Source of the DNA: Zelonia costaricensis
Lineage: Eukaryota > Euglenozoa > Kinetoplastea > Trypanosomatida > Trypanosomatidae
Reading direction: 5' to 3'
NCBI GenBank assembly: GCA_030849075.1
Contig: JASAOO010003559.1
Coordinates: forward strand, 1-64,000
DNA: 64,000 nt
Shown here: one piece after another, positions 1 through 9,388 of the stretch
Layout of the letters: each line of letters begins with the position of its first letter
Position numbering within the stretch: position 1 is the first letter of the stretch
Notes under the pieces: model-generated
The model's input: the letters and a program-made list of their open reading frames with translations, nothing else
Database searches by the model: none
Told to the model about the DNA's origin: nothing
Made by a program: the position numbers and the translations under genes

Positions 1-1
1 G

Positions 2-349
2 AAGGAGTACATGGGCCTGGAGACGCTGGGGCACGACGACATTGGGTGTCTGCAGGACATCCACTGGGCTTGTTGCGGGTGGGCCGGCTTCCCGGCCTAC
101 TCGATTGGCGCGATCGGCGCGGCGCAGCTGATGGCGGCGATCCGGCAGCAGCTGGGCAACGACGTCGTGACGCAGTGCATCCGGACGGGCCGCATTGACC
201 CGATTCTTGCGAAGCAGAAGGAGATGATCTGGGACCAGGGCTGCCTGCTCGAGACGGACGACCTGCTGATCAAGGCAACCGGTGAGCCGCTGAACGCGCG
301 CCACCTGCGCGAGCACCTCGAGCGCCGCTACCTGCGCAACGAGGACTAG
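2..349 (+). CDS. M32 metallocarboxypeptidase (Taq family), C-terminal fragment
   Basis: The window opens inside this gene; only the last 115 codons are present, read from base 2 in the frame that stops at 347-349. M32 enzymes are zinc carboxypeptidases that trim C-terminal residues, and they are well known in trypanosomatids. The fragment carries the family's C-terminal block: a G-x-LQD-x-HW motif just after the start, then a FPAYSIGAIGAAQL stretch, and the helix that ends in LRNED. The HExxH zinc site lies upstream, outside the window. In family members I remember, the segment after HW reads roughly G-YFPTY-LG. Here it reads CCGWAGFPAYSIG, so the aromatic GYFPTY core is altered. Assignment to M32 is secure from the LQDxHW block; the specific paralogue is not known. 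Confidence 0.85.
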   Translation, partial: KEYMGLETLGHDDIGCLQDIHWACCGWAGFPAYSIGAIGAAQLMAAIRQQLGNDVVTQCIRTGRIDPILAKQKEMIWDQGCLLETDDLLIKATGEPLNARHLREHLERRYLRNED

Positions 350-1850
350 GCTCCCGTCGCCGCGTTCCCTCCCCGTTGCCTCGACGCTGCTGCTGCTGCT
401 GCTGGACCTGCCGCCGCCGCCGCGCACCCGTTCTGTGCTCCGACGCAGCTGCCGGCGGCGCCGCAAGCACGCGTAGCACCCGTAGCGCTGCTGCACCGTC
501 CGCTCCCGCTCCCCCCTCTTTGTTCCCTCCCTCCGCGCGCGCGCCAGCGCCTGCTGCCGCCGTGCTCCGACACATGCGGCGGCTCGCGCACCGCGGTTGC
601 GCTCGTCTCCCTCACCACCCCTCGCCACCGTGTGCCGTGCTCTCCTCCACCCATCGCGCCGCCGTTGCGCCCCCCTGTTGTGCCCCCCTCCTGCCTTTCA
701 CCTCCCGCACTGTGCTCGCCTGTGTTTTATGTTGTCTGCTTTCTGTTCTCTGTGTTTGTATTTCTGGCCTGCAGCCCCCCGCGGCTCGCAGACGCTATCG
801 CATATGCCTGTCTTTTGCCCCCTCACTTGTGCTGTGCGCTGCTGCGGGCCGGCAGGCGTGGTGGTGCGACGCGCGCTGTGACGCCGCCACCACGCCGTGC
901 CGCCCGCGCGTGCGTGCCCGCTTTTTTTTTTTCCCTTCACGACCGCCTCTCTTCAACACACCCCATCTCCCCTCCCCCGTCTCTTACACCGCCCTCCTTC
1001 CCTGCGCACGCAGCGGGCGCATGCGCAGCTGCGGCAGTGGTCACTCGCGCCCACCGATGGCGCGGCGGCATGGCGTGCGCCTAACACGACTGCCGCCGCG
1101 TCCGGACCGGGCCGTGCTTCCATGCACCCCCCGACACACTGAGCCCCCGCCAGCTGCTCCTGCGTCTGCCGCGCGCGCCGCTGACGTGCGCGTCGCCCTC
1201 CCATACGTTTGTGCTCGCATTCCCTGCGGCGCAAAGCAGAAGAACAAGCAAAGCAACGACCCAGAAAGAAGCAAACGCTTGCGGAGTCACGTGAGGACGT
1301 GAAGGTAGCTTAGCGGAATTCTGGACGAGGTTTTCGGAGTGCTTCATTGGTTTGAAGTGGCAACGGTTGTTGGAGCTGCGTTGAGTGTTTTGCGGTGGTG
1401 CGGTGACCTGAGGAGGCCGTCGCAGCGCCGTCCTGGTTCGCGACATTTACGCGTGCCGATGAGAGGGCAGGCGTGATGTTGAAGTGAATGATGGTTGCTA
1501 TGCTCTGGGGACTCGCTCAACTAGTGACGACTAACTCACACACACACACACTCCGTTACCTTTTTTCGGTTCTTTGAGTTGTGTGCTTTGCTGGTGGGAC
1601 ACTTGTCGTCCCTCGGGTCTGCGGCAGCTCGCAAAGGAGCACGTGCTGCAGCGTGCACGAACAACATTGCGGCGAAGGGTGTGTGTGTGAAGTTTCTCAT
1701 TGTGGCAGCTGTTCTTTCGTGTTCCTGGAGCGGGACCGGCACTCTTGTGGGGTTTGACTCGCAGAGACGAGGCGTCGTGCTTTGCTCACCTTTCATGAGC
1801 TCTGCCCATAGGCGCTCGCATTTGGCCCACGCTGCAGCCGCCTGCGGACC

Positions 1851-1856
<6 letters not shown>

Positions 1857-1896
<40 letters not shown>

Positions 1897-1897
1897 C
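1857..1897. repeat. CA dinucleotide microsatellite
   Basis: About 16 uninterrupted CA units, one CG interruption, then three further CA units. It lies immediately before a T-rich tract and AG, a common arrangement upstream of trypanosomatid splice acceptors. Confidence 0.9.
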
Positions 1898-1912
1898 GTC
1901 TTTACTTTTTAG
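1898..1912 (+). promoter_or_regulatory. Candidate trans-splice acceptor for the RAB23-like gene
   Basis: A short T-rich tract is followed directly by AG at 1911-1912, the first AG after the CA repeat. It would give a 5' UTR of about 410 bases before the ATG at 2321. Acceptor use is inferred from sequence only; other AGs lie nearer the ATG. Confidence 0.35.
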
Positions 1913-2320
1913 AACTGCGCTGATTTTGCTTGAGCAGCGAGAGTCCGACCAACACGAGTCGTGCTCCGATCACCCGCTCAACTGGCGTTTGTGAAATCGA
2001 CCCGAGCGACTGGGTGCGTCGTCTGTCCACCGCCACACCTCGCCCTTTCCGCCGCTCGGCGTGCGAGGCGTATCGCCCTCCCCGGTACGCAACCTCCGCC
2101 ACCACCAGTAGGCTGTTATGCAACTGCCTGACAAGAACGGACTACACGGTGCTCACTAGATCACAGTTGCGGTTCTCAGGACACACACACACACACACGC
2201 GCGCAGTCGTACGCGTCCATTAAAGGGACCCCGTTTTGGTTGCGGCAGAGCACGCCCCCCCCCCTCGTTCAGCATCGCGCATTGGATCGCGAGACGAGAA
2301 AAGGTAGAAGTGGGGAAGCA

Positions 2321-3235
2321 ATGCTCGACTACGCGGAGGAGGGCATCAAGGTGATTGTCGTTGGTGATGGAAATGTGGGCAAGACGTGCATGCTGCGCCG
2401 CTTCGTGAAGGGTGACTTCATCGAGCAGTACCGCAAGACCATCGGCGCCGAGTTCATGGAGAAGGACGTTTTCTTGCGCTCGTCGAACACGACGGTGAAG
2501 CTGATGCTGTGGGACACTGCAGGACAAGAGGTGTTCAATGCCCTGACGCAGGCGTACTACCGCGGCGCCGGCGCCGCTGTTCTTGCCTTCAGCACCGTCG
2601 ACCGTGACAGCTTTATGAACATTGCGGGTTGGAAGCAGCGGGTGGAGTCCGTTTGTGGACCCATCACGATGGTGCTGTGCCAGACCAAGTTCGACCTCTC
2701 ACACGAGGCCGTCATCACGAATGAGGAGGCGGAGCGGCTGGCGAGTCAGCTGGAGGTACCGCTGTTCCGCGTGTCCACCAAGGATGACTTCAACGTGACG
2801 CAGCTTTTCGAATTCACGGCGCAGCAGTGCGTCGAGAATGCGGCCCAGGAAGATGCAGACGAGGAGGAGGCGGAGTATGAGGACGGCACGGAGGGTGTGG
2901 CGGGCAACGCGACGGGCAGCGGAACCGAGCCGGCCGCCGAGGCGTCTGCGAGCCCCGCCGTGGAGCCCGAGCCGCACGGTGAGCAGGCCAGTAGCAGCAA
3001 CGGTGGCGCGCGCGCCGCTGCGCCGCCCGCAGGTGCCTCCGCGTCACCTCCCAACCCTGCCGCCGCGGCCCCCGCGCCACCGGCGCCAGTGCCCGGTGCA
3101 CCCGGCAAGGGGAAGCACAAAGGGGGCCGCGGCAAAACCAAAGCGACCGATGCCCCAAAGAACAAGGTCTCTCTTGCAGAGTCTGAGGTGTCGCCGTCGC
3201 ACAAGAAGAAGCGCTTCAAGTGCTCGCTGGCGTGA
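2321..3235 (+). CDS. RAB23: Rab-family small GTPase, RAB23-like
   Basis: 304 residues. The GTPase domain fills residues 8-172: P-loop GDGNVGKT (15-22), switch-I Thr40, WDTAGQE (64-70), TKFD at the G4 position (122-125) and STK at G5 (152-154). The run LMLWDTAGQE followed by AYYRGA and FST-DR-SF is what I recognise from RAB23 rather than other Rabs. RAB23 acts in ciliary membrane traffic in animals, and trypanosomes have a RAB23. Residues 173-304 form a long acidic, then Ala/Pro-rich tail ending in a polybasic KKKRFK and CSLA. That ending is a CaaX box predicted to be farnesylated, rather than the usual double-Cys Rab end. ATG 2321 is chosen because the P-loop then sits at the normal Rab distance; the frame is open to 2240 but upstream is UTR-like. 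G4 normally reads NKxD, so TKFD is a departure. Confidence 0.87.
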   Translation: MLDYAEEGIKVIVVGDGNVGKTCMLRRFVKGDFIEQYRKTIGAEFMEKDVFLRSSNTTVKLMLWDTAGQEVFNALTQAYYRGAGAAVLAFSTVDRDSFMNIAGWKQRVESVCGPITMVLCQTKFDLSHEAVITNEEAERLASQLEVPLFRVSTKDDFNVTQLFEFTAQQCVENAAQEDADEEEAEYEDGTEGVAGNATGSGTEPAAEASASPAVEPEPHGEQASSSNGGARAAAPPAGASASPPNPAAAAPAPPAPVPGAPGKGKHKGGRGKTKATDAPKNKVSLAESEVSPSHKKKRFKCSLA

Positions 3236-5800
3236 GCGGAAACACCAGCCTTCACCCTGATGGCGGCGAGTAGAGTGACGCCGTGGAGCTCCGTTGCTTC
3301 CCATTACCACCAGTGCCGGCGCGGCAACATGTCGTGGGCTTGAGAGCAAGAAGGGCGCGCACCGGTTCGGATAGGGCAAGGGTGTGTGTGTGTGTGCGTT
3401 GTTGCGCGGCGGCTGCAGGACTGTGAGGAAGAAAAGGGATGCTGTTGTGCCGGGGCGTAAAAAGAGGAGGAGGAGGCTCCAGATGGCAGAAGCCAATCTC
3501 TGCGCACTTCTGAAGCGAACTTGACCATCACCTGTGGCATAGACGGGAGACCTGCTGTGGGGTGTTTTGAGGGTGGGGAAGGCAGAGGCGCGGACGAGTG
3601 TTGAGGCGGAAGGGATTTGAGTGTGGGCAGACGTGTGCTGCGGCGGCGTTTGTTTTTTTTTTTCCTCTGTTTTAGTTGTTTGGACGTTGAGGCTGGTGGC
3701 TTGCGTGCAGAGTGTCTTTTCTGCCGCACAAGCGATGAATCCGTCTAGACGCCGTGCCTTCTCCACCATGATAACTTCTTCCTGCGGTCGCGTTGTGCGT
3801 TTTTGTTTTGTTTTCCTTTCCGCCTGTTGTACCTGTACACTGGAATACACTCCTTCGCATTCGACTCGGCCGGCACGCTCACCTCTCTTCACGCCCCCCC
3901 CCCCACACACACACGCCCCCTCCTCCCTACCACCTCTCTACCTTGTGCAGCTTTCTCCAGCCTCGTTAACCGCCACCTCTCCTTCTTTTGTGCCAACCCG
4001 CTTGGCGGTCGTGATGACCGAGACGCACCCAATAGCGCGTCGTTCAGTGTTTGCCAGTGAGGGCGTCCTTCTGTTTCATTCACATTTTCGTCAGCGCACG
4101 ACCCCCCTCCCCTCCTTTCCGCCGCGGCGTTGCCACGAGAAACCGCGCCGAGGGCTGCCACACGCTGGCTCACTTCTGTGGCCCATTTTGGCGGGCCCTG
4201 TTGTTGCGATGTCACCGCTGCGCGTTGCTGCTCTCCTCCTCCCTCGTCTCCGGGGTTTGGCGCCCGTGGGCTCCGCACATGGGCCTTTCCGCTAACCCCA
4301 CAGCCCCCCCCCCCGTGCCGGCCGGCATGCATACGTGCGTGCGCCTCTCTGTTTACGTGTTTGCGCAGGCGGTTGTGCTACTGAAGGCCCAGCCGTCCAC
4401 TTCCGCTCTTGCCAAGGCGGCGTTGAGGCTGAGGCGCCACTTTTTTTTTCCATGCATGTCGCACAAAGGGCACTTGCGCTTCCCCGACGCACCACCCAAG
4501 CACGGCGTCGACACTCCGGTGCGTTTGTGCTTGCGTGCTTGAGGTGACGAAGTTTGCGAGCCCAAAAGAAGTGAACGAAGCGTTGTACAGGTCTTATCAA
4601 GGCGAGGAGCGCCGTCTCCCCTGACGTGCACATGCAACGAGACCCCCAACGTCATGTGATGGGCGCCGCGTATCGCCACCAAAGCTCCGCTACACGTCTT
4701 TGCCGAGGTGCCTCCTGCCAGATGGGCGCCTTGTGCCCTCTCCCCCTCGCGGCTCAGCAGCGCTAAAGCTGTCCTTCTCCTCAGCAGGCCGAGAGTGCGG
4801 GCCAGCCAGAGGAGCACACGAGCAAGCAACCCTAGCCGGCGAGGCAGCTGACGCGGGTGTACCGTCCGATGAGGGAAGCGTCGCGCCAAGTCGTGCCGCT
4901 CTGCCAAGACGGCATACCGCTGCAATACCTGTGTCACGCGGCCGCTCCGCCTCTACCTCGCTTCGCCTTTCCCCCTTCTTCTCCCCTGAACCATTCTAAT
5001 GCCCGTACAAGTCACAATCCCGCGACGTGAGCTGCGAAGCGCCCCTTCCCCCCTTCTCACAGCGGCTGGCCCGTCAGCATCCGTCTGTGTTTCCCCTCTC
5101 CCTCTCTCTCCCTGACAGCCTCTGCAGCGGGTTTCTTTTTTGTCGTCACGTCAAACGGCGAATGCGGCAGGGAGGGGTCGAGCGCGTTGCTGCACCACCA
5201 CCCAGGTACGCGTACGAAACGAACCGGCCTTGGGAGCGTCGTGCAGCGCCTGTTCTTCTACCTTTGAGCGCGCCTCCCGCGACACCCGCACGCGAGCACT
5301 GCGGACGAGGAGGAGCCTCCCGTCGCGGACGCGCACGTCTCGTGCACGTGCTCCGCTGTCGCCACGGCCGCCACGCTCCTGCTCGGGTCACCAACCTGTC
5401 TCGTTTACTGGGCTCCCCCTCCCCTTTGTTCTCACCTGCTCTCTGTTTGGTTTGCCGTAGGGTTGCTTTCGTCCGGCGAACTTTTTGACCGACCTCGCGC
5501 GCGCGTGCGTGTGTGTGTGTGTGTGTGCGCTTGGGGAGCGGGGCAGCTGCCACGGTTCGTTCTTACCGGTCACATTTTTTTTTTCATTGCTGGCTTCACA
5601 GCAACAATAACAACGACAAGAGGTGCCGGGACGGGCGCTCTGCAGGACGGGGGTGGGTGAGAGTTGTTCTCGCCTCCCCGCCCACCTGCCTGTCAGCGGT
5701 GGTGTCCGTGTTGCCGGAGGGCTTGTCGCGCCTCCACGTGGCCCAGTTGCACTCTCCTGCTGAACCGTTGTGCACATAACGGAAAAACCGCCATCACGCG
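3236..5800 (+). other. Intergenic region, RAB23-like to RABL6-like gene
   Basis: No credible gene. It holds a GT run near 3380-3396, 11 T at 3653-3663, a C run near 3893 followed by CA units, 9 T near 4441 and a GT run near 5507-5527. Bases about 4540-4960 are less pyrimidine-biased than the flanks and could be a degenerate repeat; see findings. Confidence 0.55.
5575..5601 (+). promoter_or_regulatory. Candidate trans-splice acceptor for RABL6-like gene
   Basis: Ten T (5575-5584), then a pyrimidine-rich stretch and the first AG at 5600-5601, 200 bases before the ATG. This is a textbook polypyrimidine/AG pair for spliced-leader addition. Confidence 0.6.
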
Positions 5801-7921
5801 ATGTCTTTCCTGAGCTACGTGCAAGGCTTATGGACTCCCTCGACCCCCTCCGGCCCTGTTACTGACGCGTCCTCTCGAAATGGCGGGCTGCCGCTAGCCT
5901 TTGCGGGCTCAAGCTCCAGCAGCGCCTCGGCGCAGCAGCTGGGAAGCGGTGTGTGGCCGCTCTCCGCGCTGGTGAGGGAAGAGATGAAGAAGGGCATCCG
6001 GTACAACATGAAGGTCATCCTGCGCGGCACTCGTGCCACCGGCAAGAGCACTCTCATGGCCCACCTCAGCGGCCACCCGCAGCCCGCACGCTACACCCCG
6101 TCGACAGAGTTGATGGCGTCGACGATGCGTCTGCAGGGCGAGCACTGCGCGCCGCACGAAGGCACCAAGGTGGACATGTGGGAGGTCGTGGAGGAGAGCA
6201 GGCAGCGCTCCGCCGCGTCGTCGTCGCCGAACGACCGCGCTCGTGTTGCTGGACATATTCCATCCGCACAGCTGCATGAGGCGCTGCGCGTAGCGGCTGA
6301 TGCGCGGCTGCTGGACGTGTACGCTAACTGCCAGCTCGTCGTTTTCATGATCGACCCACGCCACCGGGCCTCGTGGGAGTACGCAAAGCAAGAGACGGTG
6401 CACGTGCCGCCGACGTGCTGCATCCTCTACGCGCTCAACTTCGCCGATCTCGAGCCTTTCTCGGCGAGTGGCGGCACAGTCCTGCCGCACGAGGTGCAGT
6501 CCTGGTGCAACCGCAGTCGCCGCGCCACCACGAGCGTCGTGCACCGCATGCTGGAGGGGCGGCAGGCGCCGGCGGAGTTCTCCGTACGGCCGATGATGGC
6601 CGTGCTGAGCGCGCAGAGCGGGGTCGGCATGCTGGGGGTGACGCGCGCCCTGCACGTGGCCAGCACGCTGCTGCGCATCGCCACCGAGGAGGTGCGCGTG
6701 CAACGCCTTTTTGGCCTTCTCGCGCGCCAGCAGGCCGTGCCGGTGGTGGGCGGCGAGGCGGAGTCGACGACGGACACGCAGAGCCCCGCAACGGCGGCGG
6801 CGTCCACCGCAGGCCCGGTCACGAACGCAGGGCGGGCGGCAGAGCACCCTCTCCTCAAACCTGACATACTGAGTCCACCTACATATGGGGAGTTTGCTGC
6901 GCCGACGGCAATGGCGCTTGCGGAGGCGGCGGCTGCCACTGCGCCAGCCACCCCGCTGCCGAGCACGACCGGCCTGCGCATGGAGCACCGCACCAAAGTC
7001 GCGGCCGCCGCGGGTGGCACTGGCGGCGGCGGCGCCGCAGCTGCCGCACAGGCGCTGACCGCCCGTTCCATGACAGACGCGGAGGCGATGCGGCACTTCC
7101 TCGGTAGCAGCGGCTCCAGCGCCTCGGCGCGGTCCTCCACCCGCTCCGCCTCGACGACATCATCGTCAGGGGCGCCGGCGGGCCGAGTGAGCGGCAAGCT
7201 TAGCGGCTACGCCGCGCCGCAGCCGCGCCGTCCCTCCCACTCGCACGCCGCACCGCCCCTTCGTGGAGAGGAGCACGCGGCGCTGGCTGAAGTCGGCGGC
7301 GCGGCTGATGTCCCCGAGCCACTTGTCGCTGCAGCGCCGGTGAATCCCCCAGCAGAGGAGGTTGCCCGCGTTTTGGCTGCCGCCATGGTACACGATGCGG
7401 GCAGGCCAGCCGACAACTTCTTCGCGGACGAGAGCGACGGCGAGGCTGCAGCTGGCGATGCTGAGGACGACGTCTCGGCAACGCCGACGGCCGCCATGGG
7501 GCCCGGCGCACGCACGGCCCGGCCACTCGAAACTCATCGGGTGGCGCGGGGAGGCGACACGGCTGATGAAGCGTCCGCTGCCTCTGCCGCCGCAGCTGCG
7601 GCTGGCGCGGCGCAACCCGCCTTGGTCGTTGAAGTCTCGACTCTCCTCGCGGAGATGACAGCGGCGCTGACGAGCGAGGTGCCCACCGACAACGCAAGCG
7701 GTGCAGCCAACACCGCCACAGCAGCTGCCGTGCCCAAGAAAAAGAAGAGGTCTAAGCGCTCCGCAAACGGCGCGGCGGATGAACAGGCAGAGCGGCGCCA
7801 ACACCACCACCGCAAGCGACGAGGAGGCTCGGGCACTGCCGACGCGGACGTCGTTGCGGTCTCAGCTACCGACGCCACAGAGGCGGAGGACGATGGCACT
7901 TTTGAGCTGGTCCTGGTCTGA
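5801..7921 (+). CDS. RABL6: Rab-like GTPase RABL6 (Parf-type) homologue
   Basis: 706 residues. The N-terminal third matches human RABL6 as I remember it: a YNMKVILRG strand runs into a P-loop GTRATGKST (76-84), then MWEVVE (126-131, where human has VWDVVD), LLDVYANCQLVVFMID (170-185) and a G4-like NFAD (213-216). The G3 Asp is replaced by Glu128, so nucleotide hydrolysis may be altered. Residues from about 330 on are low complexity (Ala, Ser, Gly), then acidic (DNFFADESDGE near 540), then a lysine/arginine/histidine-rich tail (KKKKRSKRS near 643). Human RABL6 also has a disordered, acidic-then-lysine-rich tail. RABL6 binds GTP and has reported nuclear and ARF-linked roles in mammals; its role in trypanosomatids is not known to me. 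Confidence 0.82.
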   Translation: MSFLSYVQGLWTPSTPSGPVTDASSRNGGLPLAFAGSSSSSASAQQLGSGVWPLSALVREEMKKGIRYNMKVILRGTRATGKSTLMAHLSGHPQPARYTPSTELMASTMRLQGEHCAPHEGTKVDMWEVVEESRQRSAASSSPNDRARVAGHIPSAQLHEALRVAADARLLDVYANCQLVVFMIDPRHRASWEYAKQETVHVPPTCCILYALNFADLEPFSASGGTVLPHEVQSWCNRSRRATTSVVHRMLEGRQAPAEFSVRPMMAVLSAQSGVGMLGVTRALHVASTLLRIATEEVRVQRLFGLLARQQAVPVVGGEAESTTDTQSPATAAASTAGPVTNAGRAAEHPLLKPDILSPPTYGEFAAPTAMALAEAAAATAPATPLPSTTGLRMEHRTKVAAAAGGTGGGGAAAAAQALTARSMTDAEAMRHFLGSSGSSASARSSTRSASTTSSSGAPAGRVSGKLSGYAAPQPRRPSHSHAAPPLRGEEHAALAEVGGAADVPEPLVAAAPVNPPAEEVARVLAAAMVHDAGRPADNFFADESDGEAAAGDAEDDVSATPTAAMGPGARTARPLETHRVARGGDTADEASAASAAAAAAGAAQPALVVEVSTLLAEMTAALTSEVPTDNASGAANTATAAAVPKKKKRSKRSANGAADEQAERRQHHHRKRRGGSGTADADVVAVSATDATEAEDDGTFELVLV

Positions 7922-8851
7922 TGGCCCGCGGCTTAAGCGCGGATGCTGAAGTCGGCGTTTTTCCGCGAGAGGGGCGTGACCGCGCACGTTGGCGATGCGG
8001 CGTTCGCCCCTTTCATGCCACTCCGGCGCCTTCGCCTCTCCCCAACCCATGCGTGTGCCGAGTTGCACAGCTGCGCCACGACGACGCCAGCCCTTTCGCC
8101 TCATCGCGACTGTCATTACGTCGGTTGCAAAAAATAAAATAAAAACAAGAAGAACGATGATCGAGACGAGAATACTGCGTGCAAACCCCCCTCCCCCTTT
8201 CGTATCACACAACGTACGCCATTCCTTCGCCGCGGCACTCATGCGTTGTCTTCCCCCTCCCTCCCCTCCCACACCAGCTCCCTTTCGTCTTCTGTCGTCT
8301 CTCTCTTTCGTTCTCTGACGGCTGATGTCTCTCTCCGCGCTCTCCGCGTTTGCCCCGCCCCCCTCCCCCCTCCTACTACCTCTCTTGAACACCACACGCG
8401 CGTCGGCAAGTCGAGGGGAAGTCACTCTGGCGCATCACACGCCCCTGGTGCCACCCAACCGCGGCATCGAGTACCTTTCCCCTTCTTTCACCACAGCCAC
8501 CACACGAACACACGCCGGAGAAAAAAAAAAGAAAACGAACGTTTGTTCTCCGCGGCGCACGAGTGTCGTCTTGTACTCGCGACGGCTTTCGAAGCTCGTG
8601 CTACCCCCGTCGCACCGCCGCGCGTTTCCCCGCGACGCGGCTGCCGGTGCTCGTGGGCCTCCTCTCCGCTTGTGCGAGTGTGGGCGTTGCAACACGAGCG
8701 GCTGCCGGCGTTGGACAACGGAGCCGGCACGCGTGTCGTCAGTGTCCCAGCTGAAGAACAAGAGTGTTGTTTCTCTTTTCACCCGGTGCGCCGCTGCGTC
8801 CTGATTGCGTAAGCGACGCTGGATGATGACGCCGGCCGCCTCGCAACCATC
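7922..8851 (+). other. Intergenic region, RABL6-like to ARL3-like gene
   Basis: No gene seen. An A-rich patch lies near 8129-8147 and an A run near 8521-8531. C-rich pyrimidine tracts at 8180-8390 may feed trans-splicing of the downstream gene. Confidence 0.6.
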
Positions 8852-9388
8852 ATGGGCATCCTGGACTTCTTGATGCGCATCCGCCCCACGAGTCGACCCG
8901 CCGGCATTCTAATTCTCGGCCTCGACAACGCGGGCAAGACGAGCGTTCTCCGGCAGCTTAGCGACGAGGACGTCTCGCACGTCACGTCGACGCAGGGCTT
9001 CCAAATAAAGAAGCTCATCTCGGGAGGCATAAAGCTGAACGTCTGGGACATGGGCGGGCAGCGGGCGACGCGGTACTACTGGCGGCAGTATTTCAAGGAA
9101 GCTGACGTTGTCATCTTCGTCGTCGACGCCGCCGACCCGCGGCGCATTCTCGAGGCGCGGCGGGAGCTGGAGCACCTTCTGGAGGAAGAGAAGGTTGCCG
9201 GCGTTCCGCTGCTCGTGTTCGCCAACAAGCAGGACCTCATTGGCGCGCTGACGGTGGAGGAGATCACGGTGGCGCTCAACCTCACCGACCTGCGAGACCG
9301 GCGGTGGTACATCAAGGAGTGCTCCGCGAAGACGGGCGAGGGCCTTGACGACGGGTTTAGCTGGGCCGTGAAGCAGGTGAAGAAATGA
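8852..9388 (+). CDS. ARL3: ADP-ribosylation factor-like GTPase, ARL3-like
   Basis: 178 residues, the usual ARL size. Motifs are intact: GLDNAGKT (23-30), switch-I Thr47 in TSTQGF, WDMGGQ (65-70), NKQD (125-128) and SAKTGEG near the C terminus. The sequence LKLNVWD-like (KLNVWDMGGQR), LEEEK and the STQGFQIK segment point to the ARL3 branch rather than ARL1, ARL2 or ARF. ARL3 in its GTP form releases lipidated cargo from carriers in the cilium, and Leishmania ARL3 family members affect flagellum assembly. Trypanosomatids have more than one ARL3, and I cannot say which this is. Gly2 is present, but ARL3 proteins use an amphipathic N-terminal helix rather than certain myristoylation. Confidence 0.88.
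   Translation: MGILDFLMRIRPTSRPAGILILGLDNAGKTSVLRQLSDEDVSHVTSTQGFQIKKLISGGIKLNVWDMGGQRATRYYWRQYFKEADVVIFVVDAADPRRILEARRELEHLLEEEKVAGVPLLVFANKQDLIGALTVEEITVALNLTDLRDRRWYIKECSAKTGEGLDDGFSWAVKQVKK

Larger units (their letters stand above)
350..2320 (+). other. Intergenic region, carboxypeptidase to RAB23-like gene
   Basis: No credible gene is seen. The region is pyrimidine-rich, with a short CTG run near 387-402, a run of 11 T at 922-932, CA-dinucleotide runs near 1536-1551, 1857-1897 and 2181-2199, and a C run near 2252. Open frames here are long only because the strand lacks A-rich stop codons. The segment 1290-1500 is less pyrimidine-biased than its surroundings, but I recognise nothing in it. 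Confidence 0.6.

Noticed and set aside
376..1302. 308-codon plus-strand open frame
   Set aside because: It lies in pyrimidine-rich UTR sequence; the translation is Pro/Ser/Cys/Arg repeats crossing poly-T and CA tracts.
1538..2199. CA repeats as a CRISPR array or tandem gene repeat
   Set aside because: They are simple dinucleotide runs without spacers, of the kind common near trypanosomatid splice sites.
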